Positions 42,361 through 51,486 of a stretch of DNA of 64,000 nt are shown piece by piece (position 1 is the stretch's first letter; the number at the start of each line of letters is the position of its first letter). Origin of the DNA: Sphingomonas spermidinifaciens. Its GTDB lineage: Bacteria; Pseudomonadota; Alphaproteobacteria; Sphingomonadales; Sphingomonadaceae. The translations under genes and the position numbers were made by a program. The DNA lies in contig NZ_NWMW01000003.1 in assembly GCF_002351485.1 (NCBI RefSeq), positions 62,001 through 126,000 of the forward strand, written 5' to 3'. The notes beneath the pieces were generated by a model. It was not told the origin of the DNA and did no database searches. It saw only the letters and a list, made by a program, of their open reading frames with translations.

Positions 42361-42795
42361 ATGGCCTATGCCGATCATGCGGCGCCAACCGGCGTCTTCG
42401 CGGCAGTCGCCGCATCGGCCGCGGCCGGCCCGATCTTCGTCGCCAGCTATCCGCTGGCGATGGGGGTCGCGGCGGCCGGTGGCCAGCCCGGAGCGGTGCA
42501 TCCCGCCGGCGTCTGGATTGCGCTTGGGATCATGGTGGTTGCGGCCCCGATCGGTATGGCGATCGCGTTCGTACCTTGCCTGATCGCGGCGACTTTGCTG
42601 ACGCCGCTCGCCCGGCGGCCGGGGGTTGTCCGTCTGGCGCCGGTCTGGATGATCGCCGGCGCGGCGCCGATTGCGCCGCTCGTGATCGTCGAAGAACTCG
42701 GCGCGCCCGAGGCATTTGCGTTGGCGGCGACCGCCGCCCTCTGCGCCCTTGTCGCCCGACAGACGCTGCTTCGCCAGCTTGCGTCCGCCGACTGA
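42361..42795 (+). CDS. Small membrane protein with four or five helices
   Basis: This 144-residue Ala/Val/Pro-rich protein has hydrophobic helices at roughly 12-35, 48-68, 70-85, 95-112 and 115-132. Short RRPGVVRL and ARQTLLRQ basic loops lie on what is probably the inner side. It follows the previous gene after 3 bp and precedes trmFO. No family was recognised; the pairing suggests a two-component membrane complex. Confidence 0.62.
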   Translation: MAYADHAAPTGVFAAVAASAAAGPIFVASYPLAMGVAAAGGQPGAVHPAGVWIALGIMVVAAPIGMAIAFVPCLIAATLLTPLARRPGVVRLAPVWMIAGAAPIAPLVIVEELGAPEAFALAATAALCALVARQTLLRQLASAD

Positions 42796-42834
42796 CCCCT
42801 GTCCATCGACGCCCTCCTCGCCTATCTGCCCCCG

Positions 42835-44181
42835 ATGACCGAATACGACATCCATGTGATCGGCGGCGGGCTCGCCGGATCGGAGGCGGCGTGGCAGCTC
42901 GCCGGCGCGGGCTTCCGCGTTCGCCTGTCGGAAATGCGCGGCGGCGGCGACATGACGCCGGCGCACCAGACCGACGGGCTTGCCGAGCTCGTCTGCTCGA
43001 ACAGCTTCCGCTCCGACGATGCCGAGCGGAATGCCGTGGGGCTGCTCCATGCCGAGATGCGCGATCTGGGCTCGCTGGTGATGACCGCCGCCGACGCGCA
43101 TCAGCTGCCCGCGGGCTCGGCCCTGGCGGTCGATCGCGACCGTTTCTCCGAACAGGTGACGCGCACCCTCGCCGGCCATCCCAACATCACGATCGTACGC
43201 GAGCGCGTCGATACGCTGCCGACCGACACGCCGGCGATCGTCGCCACCGGTCCCCTCACCGCGCCTTCGCTCGCCGAGGCGATCGGCCAGTCCACCGGCG
43301 CCGACGCGCTCGCCTTCTTCGATGCCATCGCTCCCATCGTCCATGCCGAGTCGATCGACATGGGCATCGCCTGGAAACAGTCGCGCTGGGACAAGGCGGG
43401 CCCCGCAGGCGACGGCAAGGATTACATCAACTGCCCACTTGATCGCGAGCAGTACGCCGCCTTCCACGCCGCCCTGCTCGCGGGCGAGAAGAGCGAGTTC
43501 CGCGAGTGGGAGAACGTCCCCTATTTCGATGGCTGCATGCCGATCGAGGTGATGGCCGAACGCGGGTTCGACACGCTCCGCTTCGGACCGATGAAGGGCG
43601 TGGGCCTGGACGATCCGCGCACAGGCCGCTGGCCCCATGCGTGTGTCCAGCTGCGCCAGGATAATGCCCAGGGCACGCTCTGGAATATCGTCGGGTTCCA
43701 GACGAAGCTGAAGCACGCCGAACAGGTTCGCATCTTCCGCACCATTCCCGGCCTTGAACATGCCGAGTTCGCGCGGCTGGGCGGGCTCCATCGCAACACC
43801 TTCATCCGCTCGCCGATCCTCCTCGATCGCGAGCTCCGCTTGAAGGCGCGGCCGAATCTGCGCTTCGCCGGTCAGATCACCGGCTGCGAAGGCTATGTCG
43901 AGAGCGCCGCAATCGGCCTGATCGCAGGCCGCTTCGCCGCTGCCGAACTCGCCGGACGCACGCTGCCGACGCCTCCGGGAGAGACCGCGCTCGGCGCTCT
44001 ACTCTCCCACATCACCGGCGGGGCGGAGGCCGAGACCTACCAGCCGATGAACGTCAATTTCGGCCTGTTCCCGCCGATCGAGGGCCGCACGAAGAAGGCC
44101 GATCGCAAGCTCATGTACACCGCCCGCGCCCGCGTCGCGTTTGGCGAATGGGCACGCGCGCTCGAACCGGTGCCCGCCTAG
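42835..44181 (+). CDS. trmFO: Methylenetetrahydrofolate--tRNA-(uracil-5-)-methyltransferase TrmFO
   Basis: This FAD- and folate-dependent enzyme makes ribothymidine at U54 of tRNA. The 448-residue protein has the FAD motif [35 protein letters not shown], the CQ-like folate region [13 protein letters not shown] and [19 protein letters not shown]. It matches the family length. Its stop overlaps the EF-hand gene by 4 bp on the opposite strand. Confidence 0.96.
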   Translation: MTEYDIHVIGGGLAGSEAAWQLAGAGFRVRLSEMRGGGDMTPAHQTDGLAELVCSNSFRSDDAERNAVGLLHAEMRDLGSLVMTAADAHQLPAGSALAVDRDRFSEQVTRTLAGHPNITIVRERVDTLPTDTPAIVATGPLTAPSLAEAIGQSTGADALAFFDAIAPIVHAESIDMGIAWKQSRWDKAGPAGDGKDYINCPLDREQYAAFHAALLAGEKSEFREWENVPYFDGCMPIEVMAERGFDTLRFGPMKGVGLDDPRTGRWPHACVQLRQDNAQGTLWNIVGFQTKLKHAEQVRIFRTIPGLEHAEFARLGGLHRNTFIRSPILLDRELRLKARPNLRFAGQITGCEGYVESAAIGLIAGRFAAAELAGRTLPTPPGETALGALLSHITGGAEAETYQPMNVNFGLFPPIEGRTKKADRKLMYTARARVAFGEWARALEPVPA

Positions 44182-44655
44182 CTCTCCTCCGCCTCGCGCG
44201 GTGTCGGCGGGCAGTCGGCGCGGCGGCGCGGCGGCTTGCGCTTCGGCGCGGTCGTCGCGAACTCGGTACGGTCGAGCGTGGCCGAGCGGTCCTTGTCCGC
44301 GCCTGCGAACTTGGTCGTCGTCTTCGCCGCCCATTCGTCGAAGCTCAGCCGCCCGTCGCCATTCGCATCGAGCCTGGCAAAGGCCTTCCTGCGGCTGGCG
44401 AGATACTCGTCGCGCGTGATGCGATCGTCGCGATCCTTGTCATAGCGGTTGAAGCGCCGCTCCTCGCGCGACTTAGGCGCAGCCTCCGGCACAGGTTCGT
44501 CCGCAGGCTCGCCGCTCTGCGGCGCTGATGCCGCAACGGTCAGCGGCGGCGGGGGGGGGCAGCAGGACGTCCGCGGTCGCGCTCGACCGGAACAGGAACA
44601 TCGCCGCCCCTGCGAGCAACAGCGCAGCCAGCGCGCCCGCCCAGTATCGCCACAT
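44178..44655 (-). pseudogene. EF-hand protein interrupted by a frameshift at a C9 tract
   Basis: Read leftward from ATG 44655, the frame codes a membrane anchor or signal (WRYWAGALAALLLAGAAMFL) and then TADVLLPPP. It runs into nine Cs (44551-44559 on this strand as G9) and goes out of frame. If one C is removed the frame continues with LTVAASAPQSGEP and three EF-hand loops, DKDRDDRITRDEY, DANGDGRLSFDEW and DKDRSATLDRTEF, ending in [10 protein letters not shown]. The gene could be phase-variable, frameshifted, or a sequencing error. The intact product would be a membrane-anchored periplasmic calcium-binding protein. Confidence 0.75.
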
Positions 44656-44720
44656 CTTCCCACTCCTGCTTGTTTCGGCCAAGCCTAGACCGAACGCGGG
44701 TGACGGGTCGAGCGGCTTGG

Positions 44721-45419
44721 TCAGCGCCCCGTCAGCCGATGCCAGGCGAGCCGCGCGATCCGCCCCGGCGTGGCGGCGGGCAGCGGCAGCGTTGGATCAG
44801 CCGTCAGGTCCATTGCCGCCTGTCGCGCCAGCGCACCGAGTACGCGAAGTCGGCGCGGCCATGGCGTCGCAAACGCCGGCGCCAGGAACGCGCGCGCCTC
44901 CGTCGCCGCGTCGCGCGCCGCCGCGACGTCACTCAAAGACCGCGACAGGTCGGCCAGCGCCCAGCCCCGTCCCGCGTCTGCAAGCGCCCGCGCGTCGCCG
45001 CCGCACAATCGCGCGGCGAGCGCGAACAGCCGTTCACCCCGCTTCGCCGCGAACGCCGTCCGCGCCACCGGATCGGTGGGCTCGCCGTCTAGAAGCGCTT
45101 CCCATCCCTCGACCAGCGTCGCCAGTTCGGCACCCGCCACCGCCGCAGGGACGACCGATGCGGCGAGAGCCATCAGAACGGGCTGCGCCGGCGCCGGCGC
45201 TGAGTCGAGCCGCATCATGGCGTCGTGCCACCAGGTCAGTCGCATCTGCGCGATCATCGGTTCGCGCACGCCGCGCATCACCGCCGCCAGCGTGTCGTCG
45301 AGGTCGAGCAGCGCCGCCACGCCCGCACGCGCGGTTTCCGGGGCATAGGACAGGATAAGTCGCCGCTCCGCCGCACGCGCCGCCGCACCGGGTTCGAAGG
45401 TTTCGCCGCCGTTAACCAT
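44721..45419 (-). CDS. Squalene/phytoene synthase-like protein
   Basis: This 232-residue, helix-rich protein has the squalene/phytoene synthase fold pattern: RLILSYAPETARAGVAALLD, then REPMIAQMRLTWWHDAMMRLD, typical of the first helices of these enzymes and of the NDUFAF6-like group. The catalytic DxxxD motifs of isoprenoid synthases are not clearly present, and the protein is shorter than active synthases. A role in assembly rather than catalysis is possible. It is divergent from the Tad genes that follow. Confidence 0.72.
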   Translation of the reverse strand: MVNGGETFEPGAAARAAERRLILSYAPETARAGVAALLDLDDTLAAVMRGVREPMIAQMRLTWWHDAMMRLDSAPAPAQPVLMALAASVVPAAVAGAELATLVEGWEALLDGEPTDPVARTAFAAKRGERLFALAARLCGGDARALADAGRGWALADLSRSLSDVAAARDAATEARAFLAPAFATPWPRRLRVLGALARQAAMDLTADPTLPLPAATPGRIARLAWHRLTGR

Positions 45420-45491
45420 GCTGTTTCAATCCGGCTTATCGCTTGGGCGCGCATAGCGCCCGACTGGACCGGATTGTCAAACGGGCGGGGC

Positions 45492-47201
45492 ATGGGCAGG
45501 CGAATGGGGTGGCAGGGGTTAAAGGCGTGGGCAGTCGGCGGGTTCCTCGCGCGGCTGGCCCGTGACACGCGCGCCAACACCATTGCGATCGTCGCCGCGG
45601 CGATGATCCCGCTGTGCGGCATGATCGGCGGCGGCTTCGACCTGAGCCGCATGTACATCGTCAAGACCCGGCTTCAGCATGCCTGCGACGCGGGCGCGCT
45701 GGCGGGGCGCAAGTCGATGGGCGGCGGCACCTGGGCACAGTCGAGCTATATGCCGCGCCAGATGGCCGAGCGCTTCTTCGACGCCAATATCCAGGCCGAC
45801 GCCTATGGCTCGAACACGATCACCCGCACCTTTACCGAGAATGCGGGAAAGGTTTCGGGCACGGCATCGGCAGTGCTGCCGATGACGCTGATGCGCGTGC
45901 TGGGCAAGACGTCCGAAACGCTGAGCGTCACCTGCGAAACCGAGATGCGGCTGCCCAACACCGACGTGATGTTCGTCCTCGATACCACCGGCTCGATGGA
46001 TCAAAAGGCTCGCTCGAGCGACACGATGAAGAAGATCGACGGGCTGAAACTCGCGGTGCGGTGCTTCTACGAGATCGTCGCGCGGCTCGATACCGTCGCG
46101 AATTGCGATGGCGGCGCGCCGTCGGGCGGCACCGGCAGCCAGGTGCAGATACGCTTCGGCTTCGTCCCCTATTCGACCAACGTCAATGTCGGGAAGCTGC
46201 TGCCGAACGCGTGGATGGCCGACGAGGGGATGTACAATACGCGCGCTGAACTCGGCAACAGCGGTCGCTTTCGCTACGACCTGCTGCCCGTCAATTTGAG
46301 CGGCATGAAAAACGGAACGGGATACAACAACTCGTTCGACGTACAGACGGGACCGAACAAAGGCGTCACCTCAACCTTCCGCGTCAACTGGACCGGCTGC
46401 ATCGAGGAGCGCCAGACCGCGAAGACGACGGACTATTCGCCGATCCCGTCGACTGCGCTCGACCTTGACGTCGATACCGCTCCAACGCCTGGTAATCCGG
46501 CGACGCAGTGGAAGCCGGCGTTGCCCGAGATTACCTACCTGCGGCAGCTGCGGACTAGCTGGACCGAGCTCAGCCGTGACAACGTATCGAGCACCGATCA
46601 GACCTATTACCGCTATGACCAACTCCGCAGGTATTATTGCCCGACGGAGGCGCGTCTGCTTCAGACATGGCCCGACGCCAGCGCCTTCGACAATTACGTC
46701 AGCAGCCTGACACCAGTCGGTAACACCTATCACGATATCGGCATGATTTGGGGCGCTCGCCTGATGTCGCCTGATGGGATGTACAGGGCGCAGAATGAGT
46801 TCACGCCCCAAGGCGGCGAGATCGAGCGGCACATGATCTTCATGACCGACGGCGACGCGGTGTCGACCAACTGTGACTACAATGCCTACGGCATTCACTT
46901 CTACGATCGCCGCCAGACCGACGATGTCGGCAACTGGTCGAACTGCATGGACGGGGACTCGCTGAGTTCGCTGACGAGCCAGATCAACAGCCGGCTCGAA
47001 GCGCTTTGTGACGTCGTCAAGAACAAGAACATCACCCTCTGGGTCGTCTCGTTCGGCGGCGGCAACTCTGAAGATACCGAGGATCGCCTTGAGAGCTGCG
47101 CATCGCCGGGTCGCTATTTCCTCGCAAACGACTCGGCCGCGCTCCAGCGCACGTTCAAGTCGATCGCCGACCAGATCAGCGCCTTGAGGCTCATCAGGTG
47201 A
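45492..47201 (+). CDS. TadG-like pilus protein with von Willebrand A domain
   Basis: This 569-residue protein has a single N-terminal helix in the TadE/TadG style (DTRANTIAIVAAAMIPLCGM, then LSRMYIVKTRLQHACDAGAL). A vWA domain follows with the metal-ion-dependent adhesion site MFVLDTTGSMD (about residue 160), the later MIFMTDGD, and VVSFGGGNSEDTEDRL near the end. It is probably a surface or periplasmic component of a Flp/Tad pilus. The GTG of the following gene overlaps its stop. Confidence 0.85.
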   Translation: MGRRMGWQGLKAWAVGGFLARLARDTRANTIAIVAAAMIPLCGMIGGGFDLSRMYIVKTRLQHACDAGALAGRKSMGGGTWAQSSYMPRQMAERFFDANIQADAYGSNTITRTFTENAGKVSGTASAVLPMTLMRVLGKTSETLSVTCETEMRLPNTDVMFVLDTTGSMDQKARSSDTMKKIDGLKLAVRCFYEIVARLDTVANCDGGAPSGGTGSQVQIRFGFVPYSTNVNVGKLLPNAWMADEGMYNTRAELGNSGRFRYDLLPVNLSGMKNGTGYNNSFDVQTGPNKGVTSTFRVNWTGCIEERQTAKTTDYSPIPSTALDLDVDTAPTPGNPATQWKPALPEITYLRQLRTSWTELSRDNVSSTDQTYYRYDQLRRYYCPTEARLLQTWPDASAFDNYVSSLTPVGNTYHDIGMIWGARLMSPDGMYRAQNEFTPQGGEIERHMIFMTDGDAVSTNCDYNAYGIHFYDRRQTDDVGNWSNCMDGDSLSSLTSQINSRLEALCDVVKNKNITLWVVSFGGGNSEDTEDRLESCASPGRYFLANDSAALQRTFKSIADQISALRLIR

Positions 47202-47812
47202 TCCGCGCCCCGCTTCCGCTCGCCCGCGACCGGCGCGGGGTATCCGCGGTCGAGTTCGGCTTCATTGCGCCGACCTTCTGCATGGTGCTCCTCGGGATCT
47301 TCGACTTCGGCCACACGCTCTACATGCGCGGCGCGCTGCAGGGGGTGGTTCAGAAGAGCGCGCGCGATTCAACGCTCGAAAGCAACACGACCGCGGGGCA
47401 GCAGGCGATTCTCGACGCCCGCGTGCGCGCGCAGGTCAAGGCGCTGGCCAACAATTCGACGGTCGAGTTCAAGCGGCGCTACTATCGCACCTTCTCCGAT
47501 GCGGCGGCGGCCAGCGCGGAGGATTGGACCGACACCAACAACAACGGCCGTTGCGACGCCGGCGAACCCTATGAGGACGCCAACAACAACAGCAACTGGG
47601 ATGCCGATGGGGGCAATGACGGACAGGGCGGCGCCAAGGACGCGACCGTATTGACCGTCACCGTTACCTATCCGCGGATGTTCCCGCTCCTGAAGCTGCT
47701 AGGCGACAATACAGCCAATGCCAAGATTGTCGCGACCACGGTACTCAAGAACCAGCCTTATTCGGATCAGGGCAGCTATGCTGCGCCGACGCGCCGGAAC
47801 TGCCCGGCATGA
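47198..47812 (+). CDS. TadE-like minor pilin with dockerin-like calcium loop
   Basis: This 204-residue protein begins RDRRGVSAVEFGFIAPTFCM, the TadE-type N-terminus with the conserved Glu, then MVLLGIFDFGHTLYMRGALQG. An insertion at about residues 110-140, TDTNNNGRCDAGEPYEDANN and NSNWDADGGNDG, has the DxNxNGxxDxGE spacing of calcium-binding dockerin-type loops. The GTG start at 47198 gives MIRAPLPL. It is coupled to both neighbours, and no prepilin peptidase is in the window. Confidence 0.83.
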   Translation: MIRAPLPLARDRRGVSAVEFGFIAPTFCMVLLGIFDFGHTLYMRGALQGVVQKSARDSTLESNTTAGQQAILDARVRAQVKALANNSTVEFKRRYYRTFSDAAAASAEDWTDTNNNGRCDAGEPYEDANNNSNWDADGGNDGQGGAKDATVLTVTVTYPRMFPLLKLLGDNTANAKIVATTVLKNQPYSDQGSYAAPTRRNCPA

Positions 47813-48483
47813 CCCGCGCACTTCGCCCTGTCCGTCACTTCCTCCGACGCCTCGCCGCCGCCCGCGACGGGGTCATCATCATCGAGTATGCCTTTTATCT
47901 TCCCATCCTGCTGCTTCTGGGGCTGTCGGGGGCGGAGATCACCAACTACATCATTACGCGGATGCGGATCAGCCAGCTGGCGCTGCATCTGGCCGACAAC
48001 GCGGCGCGCATCGGCACGGGCACGCAGCTCCAGCAAAAGACGATCAACGAGGTCGATATCAACGACCTGCTCACCGGCGCGGGACTCCAGGCGGGCGAAC
48101 TCGACCTGTTTACGCGCGGCCGGGTGATAATCTCGAGCGTCGAGAACGATCCCGCCAATGCCGGCAAGTTCCGCATCCGCTGGCAGCGCTGCCGCGGCAG
48201 CAAGAGTTACGACTCGCCTTATGACAACACGAAGACCAACCTCGCCGGGGTCGGACCCAGCGGGCGTCAGGTCATCGCGCCGACCGATGGCGCAACGATG
48301 TGGGTCGAGGTCAGCTACACCTATCGCCCGCTCGTCAAGGAAGCCTGGTCGCCTTCGCTCGACATGGTCGAGACGGCGTCGATGATGGTGCGCGACCGGC
48401 GCGCGCTGACGCCCGCCGCGACCGTGGATGCGAACGGCGACGGCGTTCTCGAAGTGGCGGGCGAGGCTGCCTCGACCTGCTGA
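47809..48483 (+). CDS. TadE-like minor pilin
   Basis: This 224-residue protein begins AARDGVIIIEYAFYLPILLL, a TadE-type helix with its Glu, followed by SGAEITNYIITRMRISQLALH. A globular region with several Cys residues (WQRCRGSKSY and the terminal ASTC) comes next. Near the end is DANGDGVLEVAGE, another calcium-loop-like DxNxDG pattern. It is the third member of this unit, overlapping the second by ATGA. The tad ATPase and secretin are not nearby. Confidence 0.82.
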   Translation: MTRALRPVRHFLRRLAAARDGVIIIEYAFYLPILLLLGLSGAEITNYIITRMRISQLALHLADNAARIGTGTQLQQKTINEVDINDLLTGAGLQAGELDLFTRGRVIISSVENDPANAGKFRIRWQRCRGSKSYDSPYDNTKTNLAGVGPSGRQVIAPTDGATMWVEVSYTYRPLVKEAWSPSLDMVETASMMVRDRRALTPAATVDANGDGVLEVAGEAASTC

Positions 48484-48489
48484 CCGGCG

Positions 48490-49677
48490 TCAGGGCGCCG
48501 GAAAGGTAAGTACCGCTCGCGCGCCCGCGCAGCCTGCACGCGCGCCCATCTCGATTTCGCCGTCCAGCTGCCGCGTGAGGCTGGCGATCATCCGCGTACC
48601 GAGACTTCGCTTGGAGTGCGCCTTCGGATCGAAATCGGCGGGCAGGCCGATGCCTTCGTCCTCGATCGTCATGACGATCCGGCCGTCCTCGCGCGCGATC
48701 CGGATGTCGATCGCCCCGCCCTCGCCTTCCGGGTAAGCGTATTTGATCGCGTTGGTCACGAGCTCGGTCAGGATCAGGCCGAGGGGGATCGCAGTGTCGG
48801 CGCTCAACTCGATCGGCTCGGCATGACAGCGGATGCGGTGCAGCGGCGACTGTTCGGCAAGCGCATTGGCCAGCCCGCAGGCGAGGTCGTCTAGCGCAAC
48901 GATGCCGACGCGCGCGCCGCGCCACAACTGGTCGTGCGTCTGCGCGATCGCGGTGATGCGCGCCTGCGCGTCGCCAAGGAGGCGGGTGACTCGCGGATCC
49001 TCGTCGGCCTGCATCTGGAGCGACAGCATCGCCGACACGAGCGCCAGGCTGTTCTTGACGCGATGGCTGGCCTCGCGGACCAACAGCTCCTGGTGCTCGA
49101 CCGAAGCGGCGAGCCGCGCCTCCGCCTGCTGACGCTCGATCGCCACGCCGATCAGGTTGGCAAAGCCCTGCATGAAGGCGAGATCGTCGGCATCGAACGT
49201 CCCCTCGCCCTCGCTATCGACCTCGAGCACGCCGTAGCGCTTGCCGTCGGCCTCGACGAGCACGTTGATCGCCCGGCGGATGTCGTGCTCGACCATCAGG
49301 TCGGGCGTGCGGAACCGCTCCTCGCCCTCCAGATGGTTTGAGATAACGGGTTCGCCGGTCTTGAATGCGAAGCCCGCGGGACTGGCGGTGTCGCCGCCCA
49401 TCGTGGCCACCCCGACGACGCCCTTGGCCCAGCCCACACCCGCCTCGACCCGCATCCGCTGCTCGGCGTCGGGCGCCGACAGGAACTTGGCGTAGCGTGC
49501 CCCCATGCCCTCGGCGCACAGCTCGGTCGCCTGCTGCAGCATCGCGCCAATATCGCGCGAGCGCAGCGCCACCATGCCGAACTCGGCAAGGATCCGCTGC
49601 TGGCGCAGGCGATACTCGATGACGTCGCCGCCCGGCGGCGGCGACGGATCGGCAGGGGCTTCCTCGACCACGGCCAC
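48490..49677 (-). CDS. GAF-domain sensor histidine kinase (HWE/HisKA_2 type)
   Basis: This 395-residue cytoplasmic kinase has an N-terminal GAF domain (about residues 25-190: ILAEFGMVALRSRDIGAMLQ to FANLIGVAIERQQAEAR). The HisKA_2 dimerisation motif LLVREASHRVKNSLALVSAM carries the phospho-acceptor His near residue 210. The ATPase domain shows LILTELVTNAIKYAYPEGEG, IEDEGIGLPADF and SLGTRMIASLTRQLDG. This subfamily often signals in the general stress or light response of sphingomonads. It has no TM segment, and its partner regulator is not adjacent. Confidence 0.9.
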   Translation of the reverse strand: MAVVEEAPADPSPPPGGDVIEYRLRQQRILAEFGMVALRSRDIGAMLQQATELCAEGMGARYAKFLSAPDAEQRMRVEAGVGWAKGVVGVATMGGDTASPAGFAFKTGEPVISNHLEGEERFRTPDLMVEHDIRRAINVLVEADGKRYGVLEVDSEGEGTFDADDLAFMQGFANLIGVAIERQQAEARLAASVEHQELLVREASHRVKNSLALVSAMLSLQMQADEDPRVTRLLGDAQARITAIAQTHDQLWRGARVGIVALDDLACGLANALAEQSPLHRIRCHAEPIELSADTAIPLGLILTELVTNAIKYAYPEGEGGAIDIRIAREDGRIVMTIEDEGIGLPADFDPKAHSKRSLGTRMIASLTRQLDGEIEMGARAGCAGARAVLTFPAP

Positions 49678-49685
49678 TCGGGACG

Positions 49686-51365
49686 TCAGCGCGTCAGCTT
49701 CTTGTAGGCAAGCCGCGTCGGCCGGTCCGCAGCATCACCCAGGCGGCGGCGCTTGTCCTCCTCATAGGCTTCGAAATTGCCCTCGAACCATTCGACATGG
49801 CTGTCGCCCTCGAAGGCGAGGATATGCGTGGCGAGGCGGTCGAGGAAGAAGCGGTCGTGGCTGATGACCACGGCGCAGCCCGCGAAGTTCTCGATCGCTT
49901 CCTCGAGCGCGCCCAGCGTCTCGACGTCGAGGTCGTTGGTCGGCTCGTCGAGCAGCAGCACGTTGCCGCCGCGCTTCAGCATCTTGGCGATGTTGACGCG
50001 GTTGCGCTCGCCGCCCGACAGCTTGCCGACGTTCTTCTGCTGGTCCTGTCCCTTGAAGTTGAACGCACCGACATAGGCGCGGGTCGAGGCGTCGTGGCCG
50101 TTGACCTTCATATAATCCAGCCCGTCGGAGATCTCCTCCCAGACGTTCTTCGAGGGATCGAGATGGTCGCGGCTCTGGTCGACATAGCCGAGGCGGACGG
50201 TCGTCCCGATCTCGATCTTGCCGCTGTCGGGCTGTTCCTGGCCCGTGATGAGCTTGAACAGCGTCGACTTGCCCGCGCCGTTCGGCCCGATCACGCCGAC
50301 GATGCCGCCCGCGGGGAGCGTGAAGGACAGGTTCTCGAACAACAGCTTGTCGCCATACGCCTTCGAGACATTCTCGACCTCGATCACCTTGCCACCCAGC
50401 CGCTCGGGCACCTGGATGACGATCTGCGCCTTGCCGGGCGTGCGGTTCTGCTGCTGCTCGACGAGCTGCTCGAACTTCGCGATACGCGCCTTCGACTTGG
50501 TCTGACGGCCCTTGACGCCCGCCCGGATCCATTCGAGCTCGTCCTTGATCGCCTTCTGGCGCCCGGTGGCCTCGCGGTCCTCTTGCTCCAGTCGCTTGGC
50601 CTTCTTCTCGAGATAGGTCGAGTAATTGCCCTCGTACGGGAAATACTTGCCTCGATCGAGCTCGAGGATCCAGTTGACGACATTGTCGAGGAAATAGCGG
50701 TCGTGGGTGATCATCAGCACCGCGCCAGCATATTCCTTGAGGTGATTTTCCAGCCACTTGACGCTTTCGGCGTCGAGATGGTTCGTCGGCTCGTCGAGCA
50801 GCAGGATCGAGGGCTTCTGGATGAGCAGGCGCGTCAGCGCCACGCGCCGCTTCTCACCGCCCGACAGGTTTTCGACCGGCCAGTCGCCCGGCGGACAGCG
50901 CAGCGCCTCCATCGCGATCTCGAGCTGGTTGTCGAGCGCCCAGCCATCGACCGCGTCGATCTTGGCCTGAAGCTCGCCCATCTCCTCCATCAGCGCGTCG
51001 AAGTCGGTGTCGTCCTTCGGGTCGCCCATCTCGGCCGAGATCGCGTTGAAGCGCTCGACCAGATCGGCGGTTTCGCGCGCACCGTCCTTGACGTTCTCGA
51101 GCACCGTCTTGGTGGGATCGAGCTGCGGCTCCTGCTCGAGATAGCCGACGGTGATGTTCTCGCCCGCCCACGCCTCGCCCGAGAAATCGGTGTCGATGCC
51201 GGCCATGATCTTGATCAGCGTCGACTTGCCGGCACCATTGGGGCCGACGATGCCGATCTTGGCACCTTGATAGAATTGCAGGTTGATGTTCGACAGCACC
51301 GGCTTGGGCGCGCCGGGGAAGGTCTTGGTCATGTCCTTCATGACGAAGGCGTACTGGGCGGCCAC
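49686..51365 (-). CDS. ettA: Energy-dependent translational throttle protein EttA
   Basis: This ABC-F ATPase binds the ribosomal E site and gates the first elongation step according to ATP/ADP. The 559-residue protein has two ABC modules: Walker A GPNGAGKS in both, signature LSGGEKRRVAL and LSGGERNRVNIAK, Walker B LLLDEPTNHLD and LLLDEPTNDLD. The interdomain arm is LEQEDREATGRQKAIKDELE with the EttA-specific region around KGRQTKSKARIAKFE. Length is close to the 555 residues of E. coli EttA. It shares a short divergent gap with the M28 peptidase gene. Confidence 0.96.
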   Translation of the reverse strand: MAAQYAFVMKDMTKTFPGAPKPVLSNINLQFYQGAKIGIVGPNGAGKSTLIKIMAGIDTDFSGEAWAGENITVGYLEQEPQLDPTKTVLENVKDGARETADLVERFNAISAEMGDPKDDTDFDALMEEMGELQAKIDAVDGWALDNQLEIAMEALRCPPGDWPVENLSGGEKRRVALTRLLIQKPSILLLDEPTNHLDAESVKWLENHLKEYAGAVLMITHDRYFLDNVVNWILELDRGKYFPYEGNYSTYLEKKAKRLEQEDREATGRQKAIKDELEWIRAGVKGRQTKSKARIAKFEQLVEQQQNRTPGKAQIVIQVPERLGGKVIEVENVSKAYGDKLLFENLSFTLPAGGIVGVIGPNGAGKSTLFKLITGQEQPDSGKIEIGTTVRLGYVDQSRDHLDPSKNVWEEISDGLDYMKVNGHDASTRAYVGAFNFKGQDQQKNVGKLSGGERNRVNIAKMLKRGGNVLLLDEPTNDLDVETLGALEEAIENFAGCAVVISHDRFFLDRLATHILAFEGDSHVEWFEGNFEAYEEDKRRRLGDAADRPTRLAYKKLTR

Positions 51366-51486
51366 TTCGGGTCTCCGGGATGGGGGATCGGCAAGGACGG
51401 GAAATCGCCGCGGGAGATAGCGACGGCGGCGCGGATTGGCAATCAGGGGGCCTTTACCCCGACGCTTGAGGAGCTACCAATGCGGC

